Source: Quadrisphaera sp. (lineage in GTDB: Bacteria; Actinomycetota; Actinomycetes; Actinomycetales; Quadrisphaeraceae). Taken from it: a stretch of 11,128 nucleotides of DNA. The DNA is taken from positions 1-11,128 of the forward strand of contig JARIBR010000220.1 of the NCBI GenBank assembly GCA_029258695.1. Reading direction: 5' to 3'. The translations under genes were made by a program, and so were the position numbers. The notes under the pieces were generated by a model. That model had not been told where the DNA came from. It made no database searches and saw nothing but the letters and a program-made list of their open reading frames with translations. Each line of letters begins with the position of its first letter. Position 1 is the stretch's first letter. Of the stretch, positions 5,585 through 11,128 are shown piece by piece.

Positions 5585-6772
5585 GTGGACACCCCGCCGG
5601 ACTGCGCGACGAGCCGTACCCGGCGAGCACCGCTGGTGCAGTGGGTCTACGACCTCAGCACCCGCAGCAAGGTCGTGACCGGCGCGGTGCTCGGGCTGGT
5701 GCCCGCCGCGGTCCTCACCACCCTGGTCCTGGCCTCCCCGTCCGGCCCGCCGCCCGTGCTGGCGCTCGCCGTCACCGCCGCCGGCGCGCTCGTCGCGCTC
5801 GCGTGGTCGATCGCCATCTCCCGGGGCATCGAGGGCGGGATGCACGACATGCGCGACGTGGCGCTCGCGCTGGCCCGCGGCGACCTCACCCGTGCCAGCG
5901 GGTACGGGAGCCGGTGCGAGCTCGGTGAGACGTCCGCGGCGCTCGACGAGGCCGTCACCACGCTGCGCCACATGATGCGCACGGTCACCGGGGCGGCCGA
6001 CTCCGTCTCCGCGTCCACCGAGACGATCTCCGCGTCCTGCCAGGAGCTGTCCGGGTCCTCGCGCTCGGCGAGCGAGCAGGCCGAGGTGGTCTCCTCCTCC
6101 GCCGGCGAGGTCTCGCGCAACGTGGCCTCGGTGGCCGCCGGCGCCGAGCAGATGGGCACCTCCATCGCCAACGTCAGCCGCAGCGCCGAACAGGCGGCGC
6201 GCACCGCCGCGCAGGCCGTGCGCACCGTCGCGGACACCGGCGGCACGGCGCTGCGCCTCGGCGCGTCGTCGCAGCAGATCGGCGACGTGGTCAAGGTCAT
6301 CAGCGCCATCGCGAAGCAGACCCAGCTCCTCGCCCTCAACGCCAGCATCGAGGCGGCGCGCGCCGGGGAGGCCGGCCGCGGCTTCGCGGTGGTCGCCGCG
6401 GAGGTCAAGGACCTCGCTCAGGAGACCGCGCGCGCCACCGAGGGCATCGAGCGCGGCGTGCAGGAGATCCAGGCGGACGCCGCCGGCGTCGCGGAGGCGA
6501 TCGGGGCCATCGGCGCCGTCATCGAGGCCATCGACAGCCACCAGCGCGCCATCGCCGCCGAGGTGGAGGAGCAGAGCGCCACGTCGCGCGAGATCGCCGC
6601 GTCGGCTTCCGAGGCGGCCGAGGCGACCCGCGCCATCGCCGCCACCATCTCGGGGGTGTCCACCTCGGCCACCGCCACCACGCAGTCCCTCGAGCGCACG
6701 GACGAGGTGGTCGGGGCGCTCGCGGGCCGGGCCAGCTCGTTGCACGAGGCGGTGAGCCGCTTCACGTTCTGA
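5585..6772 (+). CDS. Methyl-accepting chemotaxis protein lacking a periplasmic sensor domain
   Basis: The 395-residue protein has two closely spaced membrane helices (about 30-50 and 57-78) joined by a loop of only about six residues, so there is no external ligand-binding domain. A HAMP-like segment follows (about 79-130; A-L-A-R-G-D-L-T), then a long helical signalling domain. Its hairpin tip (about 240-290) contains [18 protein letters not shown] and [10 protein letters not shown], the conserved site that binds CheA and CheW. It should feed a chemotaxis array controlling flagellar rotation, but its stimulus must be internal, membrane-borne or borrowed from partner receptors. No CheR-tethering pentapeptide is present at the C-terminus. 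The start is GTG 5585, with AGGAG five bases upstream. The gene stands alone; no che genes are adjacent. Confidence 0.85.
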   Translation: MDTPPDCATSRTRRAPLVQWVYDLSTRSKVVTGAVLGLVPAAVLTTLVLASPSGPPPVLALAVTAAGALVALAWSIAISRGIEGGMHDMRDVALALARGDLTRASGYGSRCELGETSAALDEAVTTLRHMMRTVTGAADSVSASTETISASCQELSGSSRSASEQAEVVSSSAGEVSRNVASVAAGAEQMGTSIANVSRSAEQAARTAAQAVRTVADTGGTALRLGASSQQIGDVVKVISAIAKQTQLLALNASIEAARAGEAGRGFAVVAAEVKDLAQETARATEGIERGVQEIQADAAGVAEAIGAIGAVIEAIDSHQRAIAAEVEEQSATSREIAASASEAAEATRAIAATISGVSTSATATTQSLERTDEVVGALAGRASSLHEAVSRFTF

Positions 6773-6795
6773 GCCCGGCCAGCGGGCGCCGATCG

Positions 6796-6828
6796 AGCGT
6801 CGGCCCGGGCCGGGCCCGGGCCGACGCT
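6796..6828. terminator. 15-bp hairpin, bidirectional terminator
   Basis: AGCGTCGGCCCGGGC (6796-6810) pairs perfectly with 6814-6828 across a three-base CGG loop. It lies between two convergent genes, 23 bases after the chemoreceptor stop and 14 bases after the nucleoside hydrolase stop. It could therefore end transcription from both sides. No T-run follows, as is usual in this type of genome. Confidence 0.75.
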
Positions 6829-6842
6829 GGGCCAGCGCGCTG

Positions 6843-7802
6843 CTAGCGCCGGTCGTCGGCGGCGCTGAGCTCGCGGATCGCGTCGACCACCAGGCGCCAG
6901 AACCCCTCACGGTCGAGCTCGGTCGCCACCTGCTGGCGGCAGTCCGGCGGCGGCGGGCTCCGGAAGTCGGCCACCGTCATGCCCCGGGTGTGCTCGCCGG
7001 TGAGCTCCACGACGAGCGGCGCCTTGCGGGTCGTGACCACCGCGGGGTCGATGAGGTACGCGATGGTGCAGGGGTCGTGGACCGGTGGGTCGTCGAAACC
7101 CTGGTTCTCCCGGTAGGCCTGACGGAAGAAGGCCATGAGGCCGATGAAGAACTCCCCCAGGTCCGAGCCGATCTCCGCGACCTGACGCTCGACCTCCTCG
7201 GTGGCCAGGGCCTGGTGGGTGAGGTCCAGGCCCACCATCGTCAGGGGCCACGCCTCGTCGAAGACGATGCTGGCTGCCTCGGGGTCCACCCAGATGTTGA
7301 ACTCGGCGACCGCGGTCCAGTTGCCCTCGTGGTAGCCGCCGCCCATGACCACGACCTCCTGGACGCGCTCGACGATGCGCGGCTCGAGGCGGGCCGCGAG
7401 CGCGAGGTTGGTCAGCGGGCCGGTGGCGACGAGCGTGATGGTCCCGGGCTCGGCGCCCATCACGGTGTCGACGATGAACTGCACCCCGTGCTGGTCCGCG
7501 ACGGGCTGCGTGGGCTCGGGCAGCTCGACGCCGTCCAGGCCCGAGTCGCCGTGGATGTCCTCGGCGACCTCGACGCTCTGCACCAGCGGCCGGCCGGCGC
7601 CGGCGTGGACGGGCACGTCGTCGCGCCCGCACATGACCAGCACGCTCTGGGCGTTGCGGGTGACCTTCTCCAGCGTCTGGTTGCCGCCGACGGTGGTGAG
7701 GCCGAGCAGCTCGATGCCCGGGTTCCCCAGCGCCAGCATGATGGCGACGGCGTCGTCGTGCCCGGGGGCGCAGGCCAGGATGATCGTGCGCTGCTCAGCC
7801 AC
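6843..7802 (-). CDS. Nucleoside hydrolase (IUNH family) with both N-terminal motif aspartates replaced by alanine
   Basis: The 319-residue protein aligns across the whole inosine-uridine nucleoside hydrolase family. It keeps T-V-G-G-N41-Q-T-L-E-K-V-T-R-N-A, V-A-T127-G-P-L-T-N-L-A, M-G-G-G-Y with N161, E167-F-N169-I-W-V-D-P-E-A-A, and V-H242-D243-P. Canonical members begin with D-x-D-P-G-x-D-D, whose acidic residues hold Ca2+ and activate water for N-glycosidic cleavage. Here that reads A10-C-A12-P-G-H-D16-D17, with codons GCC at 7773-7775 and 7767-7769. The second lost Asp is the proposed general base, so canonical activity is doubtful. It is the last gene of the psuG operon, overlaps the transporter gene by 8 bases, and has GAGGAG five bases before its GTG start. 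In E. coli the hydrolase gene rihB also neighbours psuGK. Confidence 0.85.
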   Translation of the reverse strand: MAEQRTIILACAPGHDDAVAIMLALGNPGIELLGLTTVGGNQTLEKVTRNAQSVLVMCGRDDVPVHAGAGRPLVQSVEVAEDIHGDSGLDGVELPEPTQPVADQHGVQFIVDTVMGAEPGTITLVATGPLTNLALAARLEPRIVERVQEVVVMGGGYHEGNWTAVAEFNIWVDPEAASIVFDEAWPLTMVGLDLTHQALATEEVERQVAEIGSDLGEFFIGLMAFFRQAYRENQGFDDPPVHDPCTIAYLIDPAVVTTRKAPLVVELTGEHTRGMTVADFRSPPPPDCRQQVATELDREGFWRLVVDAIRELSAADDRR

Positions 7803-9303
7803 GGGGGCTCCTCTCCTGGCCCGACGCGACGCCCGCGTCCAGACCGTCGTCGGTGGTGGCGGTCGAGGGGGTCGGGTCGTCGCCGGCGATGGCTGCGTCG
7901 TCGTCCGGCCGCGGGATCAGGGTGGAGACGGCCAGCGCGAGGACCAGGAGCACCGCGCCGGTGAGGATGCCGGCCCGGTAGCCGCTGACCGCGCCACCGG
8001 CGGAGGTCACCGCCGTCGTGACGCCGAACAGCAGCGCGAAGCTGAGGCCGGCGCCGAGGTTGAAGGCGCCGGAGTTCATCCCCGGCAGGTAGCCCTGGTT
8101 GTCCTTCGGGCTGAGCACGATGCCCAGGCCGTTGAGCATGATGTTGCAGATCCCGGCGTAGGTGATGCCGAGGAAGATCGACACGCTGAGCAGCACCAGC
8201 GGGGTGGGCGTCGACGCCAGCAGGCCCGCAACGCCCAGGCCGAGGCCGCTGAGCACCAGGCCGGCCTGCAGCACCTTCTTGTAGCCCATCCGTGCGGCGA
8301 GCTGCCCGGACAGCGGACCCATGAGCAGGCCTGCGATCGCGTAGGGCGTCAGGGTCCACCACGCCACCTCGGCGGCGGAGATGCCGGCTCCCACCTCGGC
8401 GTCCTGCGCGAGGTTGGGGATGAGCCCGTTCATCACCGCGAACACGCCGGTCATGGTGAGCAGCGTCGTGGACAGCAGCGCCCACGTGCGGCGCTGCTTC
8501 AGGTAGACGGTCGTCACGAGCGGGTGGCGCACGCGCTTCTCGATCGTCCAGAAGACCGCGAAGGCCACCGCGCCGAGCACCACCAGGCCCACGACGAGCA
8601 ACCAGTTCGCGTCCGCCAGGGCCCCGGCCTCGTCGAAGGCGAAGTACAGGGAGCCGAGGACGACGACGAGGGCCACGACGCCCTTCCAGTCCATGGGGAC
8701 ACGCTCGTCGCCGCGGGACTCGACGGTGCGCGCAGCGATCGCGGCGACGGCGAGGAGGCACACGGCGGCCATCACCCAGAAGACGGACCGGAACCCGAAG
8801 TTCTCGGCCAGCCAGCCGCCGAGGAGGGCGTCGACACCGGCGATGCCGCCGTTGATGGCCGTGAGGATCGCCATGAGCTTGGCGTAGAGCCTGCGGTCGG
8901 GGATCTGGACGCGCAGCATGATCAGCGCCATCGGCACGATCGGCCCGGAGATGCCCTGGATGACGCGCCCGATGCCCAGCACCCCCACGTTGGGGGCGAG
9001 CGCCGAGACCACGCAGCCGATCCCGCTGATGACGAGCATCCCCATCATGAGCCGCTTGCGGCCGATGAGGTCTCCCCAGCGGGGCAGGAACAGCGAGAAC
9101 AGGGCGGCCGAGGCGAAGAAGGCGGTCTGGGACAGCCCGATCTCCGCGGCCGTGGTCCCCAGCTCGTCCTCCATGGTCGCCAGCACCGGCGAGAGCATCG
9201 AGGCGTTGAGCTGGAAGGCGAAGATCGCCGCGAGCAGCGCCAGCACCAGGGCGGCGACGCTGCCGCCGTCGGCGGTCCGTGGCTTGGACGGTGTGGTCGA
9301 CAT
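7795..9303 (-). CDS. MFS transporter, large (14-helix DHA2-like), probable nucleoside permease
   Basis: The 502-residue protein starts with a short hydrophilic tail and then about 14 hydrophobic segments, the size of the DHA2 branch of the major facilitator superfamily. The loop after the second helix carries the family motif A, W-G-D-L-I-G-R-K-R (about 76-84). The last 40 or so residues are an acidic, Ser/Thr-rich cytoplasmic tail. Sequence alone would suggest drug/proton antiport. Its place between a PfkB kinase gene and a nucleoside hydrolase gene makes import of pseudouridine or other nucleosides more likely, an inference from the operon. ATG 9303 has AGGAG five bases upstream (9313-9309), embedded in the kinase stop codon region, and lies 9 bases after that stop. 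Confidence 0.8.
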   Translation of the reverse strand: MSTTPSKPRTADGGSVAALVLALLAAIFAFQLNASMLSPVLATMEDELGTTAAEIGLSQTAFFASAALFSLFLPRWGDLIGRKRLMMGMLVISGIGCVVSALAPNVGVLGIGRVIQGISGPIVPMALIMLRVQIPDRRLYAKLMAILTAINGGIAGVDALLGGWLAENFGFRSVFWVMAAVCLLAVAAIAARTVESRGDERVPMDWKGVVALVVVLGSLYFAFDEAGALADANWLLVVGLVVLGAVAFAVFWTIEKRVRHPLVTTVYLKQRRTWALLSTTLLTMTGVFAVMNGLIPNLAQDAEVGAGISAAEVAWWTLTPYAIAGLLMGPLSGQLAARMGYKKVLQAGLVLSGLGLGVAGLLASTPTPLVLLSVSIFLGITYAGICNIMLNGLGIVLSPKDNQGYLPGMNSGAFNLGAGLSFALLFGVTTAVTSAGGAVSGYRAGILTGAVLLVLALAVSTLIPRPDDDAAIAGDDPTPSTATTDDGLDAGVASGQERSPRG

Positions 9304-9312
9304 GGGATCTCC

Positions 9313-10212
9313 TCACCCCTCCGAGGCGCCGGGCTGGGCCAGGACCCGTCGGGCGAGCGCGTGCCCCGCCTCGCAGGCCCGCACCAGCTCGGCGTCCGTG
9401 CTGGAACGCTCACCGTCACGGTTCAGCAGGGCGGTGAGGAAGCCGGCGTTGAAGGCGTCACCGGCGCCCGTGAGGTCGCGGATGTGCTCCGCGGGCTCGA
9501 CGGGGACCTCGGCGACGACCTCGCCGTCCCGCAGGACGTGCGTGGCGCTCGCGCCGGCGCGGGCCAGCACCACGCAGCTGCCCAGGCGCCCCAGGTCGGG
9601 GCCGGGGTTGCCGTCGGCGTCGGCCAGGCCGAGCACCAGGCTCTCGTCGCGGTTGGCCGAGACGACGTCGGGGTCCAGCCGGGTCATGAGGGCCAGGAAC
9701 CTCTCGCGGCCGTACAGGTCGATCATCCCGGTGGAGGAGACGTCGAAGGACAGCCGTCCGCCGGCGTCCTTCACGCGGCGGACGGCCTCGACGACGCTGC
9801 TGGCGGTCGGCTCGTCCGCGAGCGAGTAGCCGGTCACGTGCAGGACGTCGAGGTCCTCCAGCCACGCGCCGTCGACCTCCTCCAGCATCCCGGAGGCGCC
9901 CCGCGAGGGGAACATCGTGCGCTCGCCCTCCTGGTCGATCATCACGACGATCATCCCGGTGTCGCCGCGCTCCTGCAGGCGCACGTCCACCTCGTGGCCC
10001 GCCAGCTCCTGGGCGACGACGTAGCCGCCGAGGTCGTCGCCGACGCAGCCGATGAAGCGCGTGGGGTGGCGCGGTCCGGCGAAGGCGGCCACGTTGGCGG
10101 CCGATCCGCCGCGGCGCATGGTGATCTGGGACTTGGTGTCGGTGGCGTGGCGCAGGTCCTCCTCGAGCCAGACCACGACGTCCTGGACGACGTCGCCGAT
10201 GACGCCGAGCAT
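9313..10212 (-). CDS. psuK: PfkB-family carbohydrate kinase, probable pseudouridine kinase
   Basis: This 299-residue ribokinase-fold enzyme has the first PfkB signature, R-R-G35-G36-S-A-A-N-V-A, and the second, D-L-T-G-A-G-D252-A-F-N-A-G. The latter supplies the catalytic Asp252 and the anion hole for ATP-dependent phosphorylation of a sugar hydroxyl. The ATP-site region A-N-R-D-E (about 186-190) is also present. PfkB enzymes cover many substrates. The specificity for pseudouridine (to pseudouridine 5'-phosphate) is inferred because the gene overlaps psuG by one base (TGATG), as in known psuG-psuK pairs. ATG 10212 is therefore the natural coupled start; longer readings into psuG are not credible. 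Ribokinase or another nucleoside kinase is the alternative. Confidence 0.8.
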   Translation of the reverse strand: MLGVIGDVVQDVVVWLEEDLRHATDTKSQITMRRGGSAANVAAFAGPRHPTRFIGCVGDDLGGYVVAQELAGHEVDVRLQERGDTGMIVVMIDQEGERTMFPSRGASGMLEEVDGAWLEDLDVLHVTGYSLADEPTASSVVEAVRRVKDAGGRLSFDVSSTGMIDLYGRERFLALMTRLDPDVVSANRDESLVLGLADADGNPGPDLGRLGSCVVLARAGASATHVLRDGEVVAEVPVEPAEHIRDLTGAGDAFNAGFLTALLNRDGERSSTDAELVRACEAGHALARRVLAQPGASEG

Positions 10213-11128
10213 CAGCGGGCCCCCGCCCGCTCCCCCAGCGCCACGGCGATCTGCGCCGCCACGCGGGCGTTGTTGCGGTAGAGCGCGACGTTGGCGTCGA
10301 GGCTCGCGTCGCCGGTCTCCTGGCGGATGAACTCCAGGAGGAAGGGGGTCACGGCCTGGCCCTGCACGCCCTGGTCCTCCAGCGCCGCCCACGCCTTCTC
10401 GATGACGCCGTCGAGCAGGGACGGGTCCAGCTGCTCGGCGACGGGCACCGGGTTGCCGACGAGCAGCGCGGTCGGCAGCTCCATCTGGCGCTGGGCGCCG
10501 TAGATCACGGCGACGTCCTCCGCGGTCTCCACGCGGTGGGCGACGGTGAATCCGGACTCCGCGACGTAGAAGCCGGGGTAGGCGTGGGTCTTGTAGCCCA
10601 CGATCGGCACGCTGAGGCTCTCGAAGCGCTCCAGGGTGGCGTGGATGTCGAGCACGGCCTTCGCCCCGGAGCTGACCAGGACGATGGGGTTGTTCGCGAG
10701 CGCCACCAGGTCGGCGGACTCGTCGAAGTTGTGGGAGGCGCCGTGGTGGACGCCGCCGAGGCCGCCGGTGGCGAAGACCGCGATGCCGGCGCGGTGCGCG
10801 AGGAAGGAGGTCGCGGCGATGGTGGTGCCGGCGTTCTTGCGGTTGACGGCGCCGATGGCCAGCTCGCGGATGCCGGACTTCAGCACGTCGTCGTCGTTGC
10901 TGAGCTCCACGATCTCGTCGCGGGTCAGCCCCACGGTGGGCACGCCGCGGCGGACGCCGATGGTCGCGGGCACGGCGCCGGCGTCCCGGACGATCTGCTC
11001 GGCCTCCTCCGCGACCTCGACGTTGCGGGGGCGGGGCAGGCCGTGGGTGAAGATCGTCGACTCGAGGGCGACGACGGGGCGATGGTCGGCGACGGCCTTA
11101 GCGACCTCGTCGGCGACGGCGATGAAGC
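10212..11128 (-). CDS. psuG: Pseudouridine-5'-phosphate glycosidase, N-terminus cut by window edge
   Basis: The reading frame stays open to the right edge of the window. The 304 visible residues begin F-I-A-V-A-D-E and are immediately recognisable as PsuG: P-V-V-A-L-E22-S-T-I-F-T-H-G-L-P, K-N-A-G-T-T-I-A-A-T, V-F-A-T-G-G-L-G-G-V-H-H-G-A, N-F-D-E-S-A-D-L, and S-S-G-A-K156-A-V-L-D. Compared with the 312-residue E. coli enzyme, only about ten residues are missing. The catalytic Glu (E22 here, E31 in E. coli) and the two lysines (K83 and K156; K93 and K166 in E. coli, the latter forming the covalent ring-opened ribose adduct) are kept. The enzyme splits the C-C glycosidic bond of pseudouridine 5'-phosphate into uracil and ribose 5-phosphate. 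It is the most upstream visible gene of the operon; a start at 10973 would lose the catalytic Glu. Confidence 0.93.
   Translation of the reverse strand, partial: FIAVADEVAKAVADHRPVVALESTIFTHGLPRPRNVEVAEEAEQIVRDAGAVPATIGVRRGVPTVGLTRDEIVELSNDDDVLKSGIRELAIGAVNRKNAGTTIAATSFLAHRAGIAVFATGGLGGVHHGASHNFDESADLVALANNPIVLVSSGAKAVLDIHATLERFESLSVPIVGYKTHAYPGFYVAESGFTVAHRVETAEDVAVIYGAQRQMELPTALLVGNPVPVAEQLDPSLLDGVIEKAWAALEDQGVQGQAVTPFLLEFIRQETGDASLDANVALYRNNARVAAQIAVALGERAGAR

Noticed and set aside
4619..6910. A 763-codon minus-strand frame covering the toxin region and chemoreceptor
   Set aside because: It runs through genes on both strands and is Arg/Gly/Ala-rich with no recognisable domain; the chemoreceptor on the plus strand is unambiguous.
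7345..10281. A 978-codon open frame on the plus strand, antisense to the kinase, transporter and hydrolase genes
   Set aside because: Its translation is low-complexity and rich in Arg, Gly, His and Glu, with no recognisable domain. It mirrors three well-supported genes, and such long antisense frames are expected at this G+C content.
10213..10392. N-terminal extension of the PfkB kinase into psuG
   Set aside because: The extra residues are Gly/Arg/Pro-rich and overlap psuG coding sequence; the ATG at 10212 gives the normal kinase N-terminus and a TGATG coupling.

Overview
The window is about three-quarters G+C, with densely packed genes and third codon positions almost always G or C. Together with leaderless-looking starts, a Phd/VapC pair and a chemoreceptor gene, this suggests a motile high-GC actinobacterium (a Kineosporiales-like organism would fit). 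No genus can be fixed from the sequence. There are no rRNA, tRNA, CRISPR or insertion-sequence features. The composition is uniform and most of the window looks like ordinary chromosome.

Layout. At 111-263 (+) is a 50-residue cysteine/histidine-rich protein that is easily overlooked. It converges on a predicted alpha/beta-hydrolase lipoprotein at 315-1121 (-). Divergent from that is a plus-strand run: a GT-C-type membrane glycosyltransferase (1312-2907), a YbjJ-like MFS transporter (2923-4179) and a PaaI-type hotdog thioesterase (4237-4743). A Phd/VapC toxin-antitoxin module lies on the minus strand at 4756-5420. Its antitoxin appears to start at CTG and carries an internal 28-bp tandem duplication. 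A 13-bp hairpin inside the toxin's 3' end could serve as the terminator of the converging thioesterase gene. A methyl-accepting chemotaxis protein without a ligand-binding domain follows (5585-6772, +), preceded by a flagellar-sigma-like promoter and ended by a 15-bp hairpin shared with the next, convergent operon.

The right-hand 4.3 kb is one minus-strand operon read from the right edge leftward: psuG (5' end cut by the window), a PfkB-family kinase (probable psuK), a large MFS transporter, and a nucleoside hydrolase. Junctions are a 1-nt overlap, a 9-nt gap and an 8-nt overlap. The inferred pathway is nucleoside uptake, phosphorylation of pseudouridine and cleavage of pseudouridine 5'-phosphate to uracil and ribose 5-phosphate.

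The most striking observation is in the last gene of this operon. The nucleoside hydrolase has the family's metal and substrate residues except that both aspartates of the N-terminal DxDPGxDD motif are alanine (A-C-A-P-G-H-D-D). One of these is the Ca2+ ligand and general base of canonical enzymes. The protein is either inactive as a canonical N-ribohydrolase or has been repurposed. No wholly unknown multi-gene system is evident. The hydrolase variant, the CTG-started antitoxin with its repeat, and the small zinc-ribbon-like gene deserve the most attention.
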